Positions 46,679 to 59,904 of a DNA stretch of 64,000 nt are shown here, piece after piece (positions within the stretch are counted from its first letter, which is position 1; each line of letters begins with the position of its first letter). The stretch is from Atherinomorus stipes. Its lineage: Eukaryota; Chordata; Actinopteri; Atheriniformes; Atherinidae. Position numbers and translations under genes: made by a program. Where the stretch lies: assembly GCA_023101725.1 (NCBI GenBank), contig JALJCO010012849.1, positions 496,001-560,000 on the forward strand, read 5' to 3'. The notes under the pieces are model-generated. The model was given only the letters and a program-made list of their open reading frames with translations, did no database searches and had not been told where the DNA came from.

Positions 46679-49600
46679 TTCTTTTTCTTTTTTTTATTAT
46701 TAGTCTATTTTGCATTGCATTGCACTGTGCAGAGCAAAGCCAAAAATGGAGCAGCAAGGGGCATGAGTGGATTGAAAGGCAACTGGTTACCATAGAAATG
46801 AGAGATGCTCATTTTGTATCTGATGAAAAACACTTCCAGTTGACCAGGTGTTAGAAAGAAGCTCACAGAAACAGAAAGCTAACTTTCACATCTAACAATA
46901 ATAACTACCACCTAAAATCAATGAATCATTCCAGACATTCATACAGTTTCCTTTTTGCATGAATAACTACAAATAATCAACTGAATCTAAGAGACAGAAA
47001 ACTTAGCTGCTGCCTTGCTTAAAGCAGTTAAATGCTTAAACACTAAACGATTGTTATTAATATATAATATACCACACAGGAGGAAGAAATATAGTAAATT
47101 CTGATATAAAAAAAAGTGCTGAGTTGACATGAGAAAGGTGCAGAGTTTCTGTCTCTTCCCATGGGAAGTTGCTTGTGAACAAGGCAGCTAAGCCCTGGAT
47201 CATATCCATATATAAACACTGCTCAGCTCGCCTGGTCTTATTTGACCGTTTGCCTTTCAGCGTTGCCAGCAGGAGGTTGAACTTGCTCAGAGTGTTGCCG
47301 TCTCAATGGCTTTGCACTACAAATTGGACTGGAAGGCTGTGGAGAGATGGGAGTGAAGCCATTTGATGTTATCAACAATATAACTTCCTGCAGACTGTTA
47401 TTCTAGTTTAACACTTGGCCTGTTTTAAACATGGACATGAAATACCTTCTGTAATGGACACAAACATAATGTATCTCTGGAGCCTTCTATGCTATGTGAT
47501 TAATTCTTTAACTTTGTCTTTGAAAGTGTTTACAATTTAAATATTTTAGCGATTTGACCGTTTATAGGTGACAAGAAAATAAATTTTATTTACTCCCCCC
47601 GCATATTGCAATTGTGCAAAAAAAAACTATGCATATATTATAACTGCATGCAAATACAGAGCCATATACTGTAGGTATATGATGTGTTTTATTCATATTT
47701 TCAAACTTCTGACTGTTGTAAAGGGCACTTTCACAGGAGATTAAATCCATCTACACCTCTTTTCATTCATCCAAACCTCCCTCTGTCTTTCTCAATCACT
47801 TAGTTAAGGGTGTGAGCTGCGCAAACCCTCCCCCCATTTCAGCCTGCAACCCCTCTGCACACATGAGAAGAGCCAGTGTCAAGAGTGTCTGCCCTCCCAA
47901 TGGATGCTCTCTTCCAGTCGAGTGGAAGTGGTTGGAGGCAAATTACACTCTTGAGGCCAACCAACTCCTTCTGGTGCTCCTGACTGGCTGACTGGGTGTT
48001 ACAGTGACAGACAGAATAACCGCTTTGACAGGAAGTTGCACCCACATGTGAAACAGGGAAAGACGTTGATAAACTTAGGCGTCAGCCCTTCTTCTGACAA
48101 AGAACAGACTTGGTCAAAATCCATAAGATTTTTTTCTATCATATGTATTTTGTGCCTTTGACATTGTAATCAAATTTCATTAACTTCTTTTGTATGGATT
48201 TCATCAGAGATCAGAAATCTGGTGGTAAATTATAAAGTAGGTGGTGTTAGGATTTTTATACACTGGGGACTTAGCCCAGCTAAGGATCATTTTTAAGTTA
48301 TTTAAAGCAGCACTACATAAATTTCTGAACTTAAAACTCTATGCTTCTGACTTGTTTTGATGCCACATTGACCCATCATTATGCATATTCGTGGAGCCAT
48401 TTTTGCCCTGCAGCTTCCTGCAGCTGAGAAATGTCGCTTCACAACTTTGTGTTCCAGCCCAGAACATCACATGACAGCTGTGTTTAGTTTTGTGGCCCTG
48501 CATCACACACCAGCAACTGGGTTTTCAACACATTGTCCATTTTGGACTTGTGGGTCATTTCCATAAACCTATAAAAACTGAAAAAAAATCTAAATTAATC
48601 AGCCGAGTTATTATTAGTTTTTTTAATCCTTGAAATTGGTGTGAAATGCTAAAAAAGACACAAACAATATAAATTTTTAAAGTAACAACTGATTTCATCC
48701 AGTTTCTGGTCTTACTGTGCAACAAACATTGGTCTGGATACATGCCAGACTGGATACCAGCATTAACTTTATGCATGGTATAGTTATGCTACATATCTTC
48801 AATCTTGAGATTTGAGGTTTTTAGGAAAACATTTAGGGTTAAAAACCTGAACACAGGTTTTAATGATGCCTGTGGTGAATACAGTGTTTAAAATGTCAAT
48901 AGTTACGACGCTTTCCCTTTATGGATTGCAAGTGTTTGCATGTTAGTAAAGTAAAGCAAAGAGTGGAAAATCATTCCCATGGTTGGCAGAAATCATTATA
49001 GTCACGAGGAATGATACACTGGATGAACAGAAGTGGAAGATGAATTTCTGTGTGCAGAGTAATAAACAGCTTTATAGGGAAAGGCCACTAGTTTAGAGGT
49101 AACCTTGCATGTCCAGACCACCACTCTCTAACACTCCGTGAGCCTGAGGAAATGTAACAGAGCAGAAATGAGGGAAAGCCAGTAATGTGTAGTTCTGGCA
49201 CCAAAACTCTAACCCATTTCTACTCTCTCATGACTCACTGCAGTACAACCCTCTGATTTTGCATATTATATGAACCTTATTTGCAAAATCAAAATGCAAA
49301 ACTGTCTGAATCTTTTTTTATTCTTTCTTTTCTTATTTTAGAAAATGCTTTTTAATTAAACAATCTCACAAATGTTTAATAAAAACATCATTTTTGACTC
49401 GTGGATGTTGTAATCAGTATGATGTTCAGAGGTCTTGGATGAATCTTGGAAAAGTAAAAGGTGAATGTTTTTCTTATTTATTTTTTTTAATTGATATTTA
49501 ACTACTTTTATTAAATGCATTTCTTGGAGCCATGATGTAGCCAGGTGTAGATAGATGTACTATCACATTGGGATTTTAACATGGGCTTATTTTCTTGATT

Positions 49601-50516
49601 CATCTTTAAGAATGGGGGAAAAAATACAATTTTGCAGGCAGTGTTAGTATATTTGTATATTTGCAGATACTGACTCTTTATAAATCTACAATTGATTTAC
49701 TGAATTGCGCTAAAGTCCTCGGCTCTAAGCCCTGGCTCCAAATTTTCCTTCAGTTTTCATTGGATGTTTGCGTTACATAGGGGGGGAATGGCTGCAACTT
49801 TTTGTCTAAAGAAATAATAATAATGATTTTGCATTTTTCTGGATATGTTTTTGAAGGACTGTAAAATTGTGTTCTTTGATTACTTTTAGAAATTTTTCTA
49901 GCTAGCTGTGTATTAGGTTACTGAGTTCAGTCACACAGTGAATGCAGCATTAGCAGTGCGGGCAAATGCTTCGTCTGCAGTGAGTGTAGATACATGCGCT
50001 ATGGGTAATTAGATGAAATCCCGATGTTTGAAAAGTTAAATGTAGCATGCTCTTGACTTTTCATTCTCAGTGGTCACTATCTCAGCTTTGAAGTGGAAAT
50101 TGGGAAAACCTGTCAACTAACTTTTAAACTAACAGGAGAACAATAATGCTAACTAGCTTGTTTTTTTGTTTTTTTTTATCATGTGTTGTTCATTTCTGTA
50201 TAAATTCTTTCTGCACAAAAAAATGGATTCACAAAATCCCTCAGTGAAACAGTAGTCAGATGTTGACATTTTTATTTCAATTAAAGGGACTAGAAGCAGG
50301 AATTGTAAAAGAACAAACAAGCATGTCCAGTTTTTAAATACTGATGGGTGATGAAGCGCTAAAAACCAAAAGAGCGAGCCCACCCACGCCTCTCTCCGTT
50401 GCCTTGAACAGGCTGTGTGCTGCATATGCTGATTAGGTGGTCAAATTTCCCGCACTGTCCTGCGGATGTGACGTCAAATGACGCTGCATCCATGTCCCTG
50501 ACAGTTTTGATACAGG

Positions 50517-50890
50517 AAGAATTAGTGGCCACGAATTAGTATTTTGTTGTTTTGTGCACACATTATGCCTACTCTGTGGCCATGAGTTAATATTTTGTGA
50601 CCACGCATTGCATACTGTTGTGATCCCCGGGGGTAAATTCTGGCTCTGCATTTTACCCATCTCTGTATTCACCAGAGAGCAGTGGGCTGCTAATTAAAGC
50701 ACCCAGGCAGCAGTTGGTGGGAGTTAAGGACCTCGCTCAGGGGCCCATGGTGGTACACCTGAGTGCTGTGTCGGGAATTCGTATTTCGTGCAAACTTCAT
50801 ACCTATTTCATGGCCACAAATAAGTATTTTGTGCGCACGTTATACCTGTTTTGTGGCCATAATCTGTTTTTGGACCATGACATCAGAGGG
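50517..50890. repeat. GGCCAC/TATTTTGT repeat interrupted by another repeat
   Basis: Words of the type gtggccacgaattagtattt occur several times in both outer parts (50525-50612, 50795-50870). Between about 50617 and 50765 is a different common fish repeat (atccccgggggtaaattctg, gagagcagtgggctgct, cctcgctcaggggcccatgg). The outer parts probably belong to one element split by the inner one. Confidence 0.5.
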
Positions 50891-53008
50891 GCCCCGTACA
50901 GTCCAACCCTATTCTGTGCAATCTTACAAGCAGTGAGTGGAATAAGTACAAAGTTACAGTTTTCTTTTTTTTCCACTGTCCTGTAAACTTATTTCTGCTG
51001 TTACATTGGGCCTGGAAACATGGGGGTCTATTGAGACTGACTTCCATTTACAGTCAATTACTGGCTATTTCAGGAGCTACAGTCTGTTGCAGTCCTCTGT
51101 TCACCCTGCAGGTTTCCATGTGTGCCAGCTGAGCTTTATGTATTTACAGTATGATGTGCCAAAAGAAAGCATACATCAGCCTTTGTGCATATATAGTATG
51201 CAATAATAATGACCTTCCAACACAGTGGGCTAAGTGCAGAGTATATGAGAATAGACAAGACCCAGTTCTTGAATATTCCACGAGTCACTAAAGGTGCAGC
51301 TACAGTCCAAAAGATGAAAATCCAGGTCACAGGTATGGAGCTGAAGAAAGGAGTCGGGTAGTTTGATGATTTATTAAAACACCGCTCTTCAAATTTTGAA
51401 GAGACTGCACAAAAGTCTAGAAGGAGACTGCAGGTATGTATTCATTTCTAACATAGACTAATCTGGGGGCCGTTTTGTGTGTTGCAGCGCCGCCATTGCT
51501 GAGGTGGCGAGTCTTAATTACCTCATATCTGCCGACATGGACAGCAGCATGGATTTCTGGACTTGACAACGTTAGATAGTAGTCTACAGCTACTGATTAG
51601 GGGATTTTATCTGAAAATCTCAAAAGTATTCTGTTTTTATATTAGATAAGTGCATCAATGTAAACTATGATTCATCCGACAAACTACTTTTAATAACTGG
51701 CAATCCACATTGGAGAGGAAAACAAATTTTGAACATGAAGCTGCAACATGAAACAAAGAAGCTGAAAAGTTTTCACTTCAGAAGAAAATCTTTTTTCTCA
51801 TTCTCTGATTTTCTTTTAAGCAGATTTGCTTTGTCAATGGGAGCTTTATAAGGCTCATCTTAATCATCTGAATTTATTTTATGTTATTTCTCACAGTGAT
51901 CTAATTCAGAGTGACTTAAGTGTGTCTGACATTGCATCACATGCCCTGCTCTCTGATCTCTGCAACTTTTTCTTTGTTGAGCCGTGCTTCAGGTTCACAC
52001 CCCATTTGCTGCCATTCTGTGGATCTCAGGCAATCGTCTTTGCTTACCGGAGCACAAAACCAAGCAACACAGCGTCGCTTGGTTGGGCCATGACCTGCTG
52101 GCACTGACAGCGCAATGGCAGGGTATTACCCCCATTTGCTCTGTCACTCAGTGTAACAATTGTGTAAAGCAGCAAGTTGCAGTTTGATGTCACCAAATAA
52201 ATGATTTCACACACATGTAGGTCAGTGATTCTCAGCTATTTGGTCCCAAGGATTTTGAAAACTAAGCAGTGGGCAAATCATGCCCTTCCAGCCCATTTTT
52301 ATCAGAAAAACAGTAATTTGTTGATATGTGTAAATGCCCAAATGTATTCGTGTAGGAATTCGTGATTGTAAATTGTTAGACGGCTGTAGTTCAGGTGGAA
52401 GTGCAGTTGTCCATGATGGTTAACATCATGGATCCAGGCCTCCCCAGGACACATGCCAAAATGTTTTTGGGGAAGACACCGAATCTCAAGTTGCCTCACT
52501 ATGTGCTTATTGGGGTATGAATGTGTGTGTGTGAAGAAGAAAGTGTACCAGTTTTTAAAATTTCACACAAAACACGTTTGTTTGTTTTTTATATTTTTTA
52601 GGGATGCACGATATTGGAATTTTGGCCAATATCCAATATGCAGATATTTTAAAACTCATGTGGTCGATAACCAATATCGATACCGATATTAAAGCTGGAA
52701 AAAATAAGCAGTCATTGAAAATAGCAGTTTTGTTATCTGTTTCACTTTGAAAAATAGGGCCTGGAAAAAATATCGGTACACTGAAATATTGCGATACTTT
52801 CATATGCCGATATCAAATCGATATTAAAAAAATGACATCAATCTATTTTACCTACAAAATCTTGTGAAATTTCATTGTTCTGTTACAAAATTTCATGATA
52901 TTTTGTGAATTCCAGCGAAATTTTGTAACAGAACAATGAAATATCGCAAGATTTCATTAGTAAAATAGATCGATACCACATTTTTAAATGTCGCCATGAT
53001 ATCGGCAT

Positions 53009-54205
53009 TAGGGTTGTCACGATTCGTTGTCACGAAAATTTCAAACTCGATATCGATATTTGATAAAATATTTAGTACTCAATACCATTTTCGATACTAC
53101 AGGGGATAAAAAAAAAGAGACAAATATTTAAAAGAATAGGAAATATGTATGAACTTGAAAATCTATCTTATGCTTGTTGAATAAATGTACAAATAAATGC
53201 AAAAAATATACCCAAATATAATGCAATTTGAGGATATTTTAAGGTTGTCTGAGGTATTCTTTTTTAATATGTAAAACATGCAAAAATCTAAAAGTGACAA
53301 TAGTAAGAATATACAAACAGTTTTCTGAGGTAGTGCAAAAAAGAAAAAAGAAACTGGTTTTGACTTGTGCAAATAATAATAATAATAATAATAGCAACAA
53401 TTACACCATTTTTGGTTTGAGGTAAACGCATGAAATAATTAAAACAATATTTTGAGGTTTTAAACTACAGTATACAAGTAGACAGCAACCAGTTATGAAC
53501 AGGACAACAGTACTCATAACGTTTGTTCATTCGTCTGAGTTCTGCTGCAGACAATGTTCCATAGAGACCCACTCCCGCTGCCTCCTTCACCCAGATTATA
53601 TAGCGATCATACACAGACAGCGAGAAATGTGAAAATCATCCGAAGAAATTAGAGTGACACATAAATGTTACCGGTGAGTCAGTACACGTATTCCTAGAAA
53701 TAAGGTCCAGGTTGGGAAATGCGGGCTAGCGGTGGCGGAAACCGTCACTAATAATGCATTTTTAAGTTCCATAATAAACTGGAGCTTTAAGTTACTAACC
53801 TGTCGGAATTCATCATGAAGGCCAGTTTGTCTGTCCTTAACATGTTTCTCCAGGTTTGCTGTGCTGCAGGACTTTGTTGCGACCGCTTTGACGCACTGTT
53901 TTGCACACAGGCCTGTCTACGTCTTTCGCTTTTCCTTCTTCGTCTGCTGCATGTGAAATACTTCCAAACAAGACTTTTTCCTTCTTCATTTTCTAATAAG
54001 ACTAACTGGCCTGGACTTCCAGCAGCAGAAACATGAGCTGTCAGGATCTCTGCCTGCTTGTCGGTCAGCCACTGTTTACCTGCCGGCTGCTGCCTGTTGA
54101 GTGCGCGCGCACTGCAGTATCGAAACCATGGCACATTAGTATTGTTATCGATACTGCGTTTCAGTTTCGATACTTTTCGGAGTATCGATATTTTTGACAA
54201 CCCTA
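53009..54205 (-). mobile_element. hAT element nested in another hAT, ATCGGCAT target duplication
   Basis: The ends TAGGGTTGTCACGATT and the complement of tatttttgacaacccTA are inverted repeats. ATCGGCAT flanks both sides exactly (53001-53008, 54206-54213), the 8-bp signature of hAT. The reverse strand near the right end carries a broken BED zinc finger. The rest of the transposase is missing. A 25-bp piece at about 53692-53715 matches the arm of the fold-back at 13353-13745. Confidence 0.85.
53840..53990 (-). pseudogene. hAT transposase BED-finger remnant, frameshifted
   Basis: The reverse strand encodes KSLVWKYF at about 53955-53980, the start of a BED-type zinc finger in hAT transposases (Ser-x-ValTrp-x-TyrPhe). 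A single-base frame change just after it restores ADEEGKAKDVDRPVCKTVRQ (about 53890-53945), the stretch with the first zinc-binding Cys and its acidic/basic lead-in. The second Cys of the expected Cys-x2-Cys reads Val (CKTV), so zinc binding would be impaired even without the frame change. A stop follows. The His-x-His half is absent. It identifies the surrounding element as a hAT independently of its ends. Confidence 0.7.
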
Positions 54206-54654
54206 ATCGGCATATGAAAATATTGTGAAATTTTTGTGAATTCTCGTGAGATTTCATAACAGAACAATAAAATATCGCAATATATTTTAGTAAATTAGAT
54301 CGATACTGCGTTTTTAAATGTCAATATGATAGCAGCATAGGAAAATATCGTGATATTTCAGTGTATCAATGTTTTTCCCCGCCCTAGTCTTTAGAAGTTT
54401 TAAAGTCAGTAAAAAAGAAGTTTTTGAAGAAGTAGTAGTGTTTTTTTTTGGGGGGGGGGGGTAGACTTTAGGCTTTAAATATCGGTTAAATATCGGTGGG
54501 GTTTCCGATATCCGGTACTCAGTTTTAAGGCCGATATAGGTCGATAGCGATAGGGGGATGATTATATTGTGCATCCCTAATATTTTTTTTCGAACCACAA
54601 CTCAAAATTAATGTCATTATTGGTTTCATAGAATTTTTTTCATTATTACTTTTG

Positions 54655-54850
54655 TCAGTCAGTCAGTCATTTTTTGTACCGCTTATCCAGTTCAGGGTCG
54701 CGGGGGTTACTGGAGCCTATCCCAGCAATTATCAGGCGAGAGGCGGGGTACACCCTGGACAGGTCGCCAGTCTGTCGCAAGGCCAACACAGACAGACAGA
54801 CAACCATTCACACTCACATTCATACCTAGGGACAATTTAGAGTGCTTTTA
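54655..54850. repeat. Common teleost repeat (CGCTTATCCAGTTCAGGGTC...GGCGGGGTACACCCTGGACA)
   Basis: It begins with a CAGT repeat (gtcagtcagtcagtca), followed by gtaccgcttatccagttcag, ctggagcctatcccagc, gcggggtacaccctggacag and gacaaccattcacactcaca. This arrangement is widespread in teleosts. No coding capacity. The class is uncertain. Confidence 0.65.
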
Positions 54851-54939
54851 GAGTACTTTTGTCAGTTTCAACTTATTTCACTGCCTTCTTTAATTGGAGG
54901 GTATGAATAATTTTGAGGACGACTGTATCTACTGTATTA

Positions 54940-55125
54940 AGGTATTGTACTTTTCAATTTCTGTGCAGCCCTTTGTGGAATTGTGGTTTTTGTAAGCATG
55001 CTTTACAAATAAACCCGAACATGAACTTAAATGGGTGAAACTGACATGTCGTGTTAAGTGCTTTGAGTGGTCAGTATACGACTGGAAAAGCCCTGTATGC
55101 CAAATTTACCATTTAGACTGTGACA
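54940..55125 (+). repeat. Two short retrotransposon-tail fragments
   Basis: 54950-55025 has ctgtgcagccctttgtg, gctttacaaataaac, like a 3' tail. 55045-55122 has gttaagtgctttgagtggtc, cgactggaaaagccctgtat and aaatttaccattta, the end of a second common fish repeat. Both are short and noncoding. Confidence 0.5.
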
Positions 55126-55977
55126 TATCCCTTGGTTAACCCTAACCCTTTTAGGGACGGTGGTGCTCATGTTACATGAAGGCTGCTGTGAAAAGTGTGA
55201 GCAAGATGTCCATGCCTAATCCTAACCATTTACAAATTGGTCCAGAGGACAAGTAAGGACATGCTACTGGAAGGGAAGGTGAAAAATACAATAACTATTG
55301 AAAATATTATGCAGAACAAATTTCAAGCCACCAGTCTCAGTGATTAGTCCCTTTCACCCCCCTGTCTGGCCTCCTTATTTGACTTTATGGCCAACTGAAA
55401 ACTAGTCGAAGGATAATTCCTTAAAATTATACTCTCTGATGATAAATAATGTGGTATTGTTCATGCAGAACAACCATAAAACATCAGGAAGCAGCTAAAA
55501 TGGCTTTGGTGTATATTATCAGAAATTATACTAAATACTTCCAGATGGCCTTATGCAGATATATACAGTCATCATTGTTTCCCACGCTGGACCAGTAGGA
55601 CAGTAAGAGAGGTTTTATGCTTTTCTTTATGAAAGAAAAGATAAACAGTCTGTAGAGAATCAGTCTCTCTCTCATCTCAGTACGTGTCAGGGCTTGTTGA
55701 GATGTCTTTCAGACAGTGGGGGAGAAAATGAACTATAAGAGGGAAAAATGACCTAAAGCAGAGAGCATTGAAAAGATACTGCAGAGGGGGCCAAGGGTAT
55801 ACAGAGAGCGAGAAAAACTATAAAGGACAAAGTACAGACGTGGGAGCAAGGCTGGGAGCTCAAACCAGACAGAAATGGATTAGTATTGCAACTGAAAGAT
55901 GAACAGGCTGGTTATTAGCCTGGACATGCTCAGAGAAAAAATAAAAAAATATATATATAAAAATATATATACCTGTA

Positions 55978-56957
55978 TGTACTCGCCCTCAAAATTATTC
56001 ATATCCTCCAATTTAAGAAAAGGCTAGATTCATAATAGTTATTCAAATAACAGGAAATAGGGATGCATGTTATAATCGGCCCCTATCAGTATCGTCCTAT
56101 ATCGTCCTTAAAAAAGTATCGGACATCGGCCACCCCACCGATATTTAACCAATATTTAAACGATCGGCCCACTGTTTCTAAAGTCTAAATAAAAAAAAAT
56201 TATTCTTCTTCAAAAACTTATTTTTTACAGACTTTAAACCTTCTAAAGACTAGGGGTGGGAGAAAATATCGATAAACTGAAATATCACAATATTTCCATA
56301 TGCTGGTATCCTATGAACATTTAAAAACACGGTATCAATCTATTTTACTAATGAAATCTTGCAATATTTCATCATTACAAAATCTCGTGAGAATTCACAA
56401 AATATTGTGAGATTTTGTAACAGAATGATGAAATCTTGCGAGATTTGTGAATAATATAGCTCGACAGTGCGTTTTTAAATATATATCGATTTGACGTTGG
56501 CATATGAAAATATCGCGATATTTCAGTTTTATCAATATTTTTCCCACCCTTATTTTTCAAGGTGTCGGAAACGGATGACAAAACTACTATTTGAAAAGAC
56601 TGCTTTTTTTTCCAGTTTTGGTATTGGTATTGATATCGGTTATTGGCCACGAGTTTTAAAATATCGGCATATCGGCCAAAATTCCTATAACATGCATCCC
56701 AAACAGGAAACTAAGGAAACTAATAATACATTTAAAAAAATTACAAAATATGATTTAGTAAAACAAAATATTGCTTTTAAATTGTGGTTGAAAATAATCA
56801 TTCAAAAAAACAAACAAACAAAACTGTCCCAGACACATTAGAGCATCTTTCCCTTTAACAGTGGACCAAAATACCTGTCAACAGGTGTAGAAGTCTTTTT
56901 GAACGTTACAGAAAACACCTGATTGCAGTGATTGCCTCAAAGTGTTGCTCAACAAAA
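55978..56957. mobile_element. Tc1-type nonautonomous element (inverted copy) carrying a hAT
   Basis: The left end gccctcaaaattattcatat matches the ends of the copies at 10477 and 38062, and the body appears as their reverse complement (aaactgtcccagacacatta, acagtggaccaaaatacctg). The hAT at 56058-56702 sits inside it, within the sequence that in 11441-11460 reads (complement) ttagtttcctgttatttg. The right end runs into AT repeats near 56970, so the right terminus is missing. Confidence 0.7.
56058..56702 (-). mobile_element. ATATCG-rich hAT miniature element with ACAGGAAA target duplication
   Basis: It starts TAGGGATGCATGTTATAATC and ends ccaaaattcctataacatgc, atcccaa, with the last TA mutated to AA. 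ACAGGAAA flanks it exactly (56050-56057, 56703-56710). The palindromic core is 56251-56552. Compared with copy 1 the body is in reverse orientation. Noncoding. Confidence 0.8.
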
Positions 56958-56968
56958 TTTTAGCAAAG

Positions 56969-56969
<1 letters not shown>

Positions 56970-57045
<76 letters not shown>
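56970..57045. repeat. AT and AG microsatellites
   Basis: An AT run (about 56972-56998), a short AC run, then about 19 AG units (57007-57044). A longer AT run of about 26 units lies at 57347-57396. All in intron sequence. Confidence 0.9.
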
Positions 57046-57342
57046 CTACCAAAATAATTAGAATAGCCTGAAAAAGTTCATGTATTTCTGTAATTCACTT
57101 AAAAGGTGCAATTTACATATTGTTTAGACAAATATGTGAATCAATATATTTCAAGCTTTTGTTTCTAGAATTTGAGGTTTTTTTTCAGCTGCAAACAAAT
57201 AAAAGCATGAAATATATTGAGTCGCATATTATTTGTTTATACAATATGTAAATTCCACTTTTTAAGTTGAATCATAGAAATACATTAACTTTTTCACAAT
57301 ATTTGAATTTTTTTGGGTTGTAACTGTGGGTGTGTATATACA

Positions 57343-57399
<57 letters not shown>

Positions 57400-58607
57400 C
57401 CCCTCAACTTTTGTTGGTATGCCTTCAAAGTGCCTCTGCTGGCAAATCAGCCAGAGCTTATTGGATTCTTTGTTGATAATTTTACCTAACTGGAGCTGAT
57501 CTACCATTTACCAGTGTGGTCTTTTAAGAGGTATTGATCTTCACATCACCACTTTCTGCAAGTGGAAATTCACTCCTTATCTCTGCAATCCTCCAACCTC
57601 CTATCGCCACATGGACTTGATGTCATTTTCTGATAAACCAGGATCATCAGGGAGGAAACCTAACTGTAAAACAAAACCAGATTTTTCCATCCTGAAGAAT
57701 GGTGGAACACCCATCCACCCAGGGGGGCTGTAATCAGATGTAGGCCAACGGAGCGCAGAAGCGCTGCTGCTCATCTCTGGGTATATAAAGGAACTCGGCT
57801 GCAGCTGTATGTTGAGGCTGCAGAGAAAACGGCAGAAACATAAACATGACCGTGTTTTCTTCCCCTGTTGATGGCAAGCCAATTAGATCAACTCTCCTTT
57901 GCCTCTGGGCTCATGCTGTGTGCTTGCAGCAGAAACTGTTATGAATTAACTCAGTGCGACTATACGTTCTGATAAACATATTCATTGGTAAAATTACACT
58001 TGATTTTTTTTTTCCTTTAAATTATGATTTTCTAGCCCTTCTCTATCATTTTTCCTTATCCTAACTTCAAGGCATTTTTTGCTCATTCCGTAAAAGAATA
58101 TCAACAAAAAACAGCAAAATGCTTAATGAGCGCATGTATAGCACAGTTTCTAGAAGTTGAGACACTGTAAAATGTAACCACAAAACAGAGCTGAAACCAT
58201 TTAAACTAGACACAATATGTCATCAAATACTACACAAATGTTAAAATGCATTAATTATATGTATCGTGGAATGATTTTGGAAATTCTAAGGAATTATGGC
58301 AACAGACCAGTAGAAAGTTTCCCTGCCCCACTGTTTTCCTTGGAAAGAGAAATCAAATCTCTCCACTCATTATTTGATGTTTCCAACCCAATGAAGTCAG
58401 AACATAGCATCCAAAGCACTTCATGGGAGAGATTTTAAGGCAGGGATGTCCACTGAAAGTGGATAATTTAACCTCAATCTGGCTTTCTGTTTGTCACAGA
58501 ATTGACTTCAAAGTCAATTCACAAAGTACTGAATGGTTTAGGGACAAAATACAGTACATTCAGGATCTTCGGTATTATGAGCCAATCGGATCCCTTACCA
58601 ATGTCGA

Positions 58608-59590
58608 TCCCTGAGGGCCACCATCCTGCAGATTGTAGATGTTTACCTTTGCCAACACACCTGATTAAGGTTAAGGGCGTATCTCTTTTTTTTTTGCCCC
58701 TACCCCTTGGCCCTTGACACCTAAAATGGAGCCTCAAAGGGTAGGGTTGAAAGTCAACCCCCTACAAATCGGGACACCCGTTCAACAACTGCATACGGCA
58801 TCAGTGATCCCCGTCGCCTTGCAAGCAGATGCGCACTGAGCTGTCGCTGGAAATCTCGAGAAATAAAGCCGACTACAGCTGGGAATTAAGGTTACCAAGC
58901 TAGTCAGATTTGTGCATGACAGTCCCGTTTGTGTTGTATCCCATGACATCCTCCATGTAACGGAAGACCACTGACGATATTGCCAAAGTTTTTATTGATC
59001 ACGCTATCACTGTAGATTATCAGGGCTGCAGAGCACCACCGGTTTTCAGCCTGGTACCGTTTGTTACTGAGCTTCAACGTGGTATAGTGATTTTATTCAT
59101 GTGCATTTTAAAAAGAAAATCACCAAAACATTTCAAAACAGTTAAACTAGACAATACAATGGTTGTTGTACCTTTTAAAACTTTATCTATGGAACAAATA
59201 CTTACATTTGTGGATTTTTTGGGACTCTGTAGCAGCCATCTTGCCGTTGATTCGCACATTTGTCATACTCCTTCATTTCTAATGCGATCTGAAGACCCTG
59301 GTTGAATTCCAATTCCCCCTTTAGCCCTTGCCCTTGGCCCTAACCCTTCGTTTGAAGGGATATCCCTACCACTTACCCCTTAGCCCCTACATTCTTCCCT
59401 CTCTGGGGGAAGGGCTCAGAATTGAGAATTGGGATTGGGCCTAAATGGATTACCTTAACAGGGGAAGTTGTCAAGTTCTGGTCAAACTAACAATGAGCCA
59501 TTTATTTAAGTTAGGTGTGTTAAAGCAAGAAACATCTAAAACATGCAAAAACGTGGCCTTTGAGGACCACAGCTGGACATCCTGATTCAA
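58608..59590. mobile_element. Palindromic repeat split by a second inverted-repeat element
   Basis: The left arm (58608-58667) reads cctgagggccaccatcctgc, agattgtagatgttta, caacacacctgattaagg. The right arm (about 59485-59587) is its complement: taggtgtgttaaagc, acatctaaaacatgc, tttgaggaccacagctgg. Between them (about 58668-59443) is another element rich in gcccctaccccttgg and its complements, ending gggattgggccta. Both are common teleost types. Borders are approximate. Confidence 0.6.
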
Positions 59591-59904
59591 AAAACTCTGC
59601 AAGAGCAGAGCAACTTGTTTTCACAAGTTGCCAAGAACAGCAACGTTGGCTGTGATCAGGACATTTCAAACTTTTAAGCACCTGGCAGTGCTTTGTCAGG
59701 GACAATGTTCATACCTTTATATGGTGATGTACTGTATAGATTTTTGTACCTCCTCCCTGCCTCAGCCAGCTATTGCTCAAAACTATCCATTAAGCCTCGT
59801 TGAACCTTTCGCGTTGGCGGAAAAGAGTGAATGACAACTTTACGCTTCTCACTTCTCCATACCCACACAATAGTTGTGTGGATGAAGTTTGTGTTCGATC
59901 CAGG

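Larger units (their letters stand above)
52599..54579 (+). mobile_element. hAT-type element with ATATTTTT target duplication, host of a second hAT
   Basis: The left end TAGGGATGCACGATATTGGA is inverted relative to the right end, ttatattgtgcatcccTA. ATATTTTT flanks it exactly on both sides (52591-52598, 54580-54587). This proves hAT-style insertion for the whole ATATCG-rich family. Its palindromic core (52755-54385) is interrupted at 53009-54205. Without that insertion it would be about 780 bp, like copy 1 at 7313. Confidence 0.85.

Noticed and set aside
57262..57507. Reverse frame with an IleTyr repeat
   Set aside because: Translation of the AT microsatellite.
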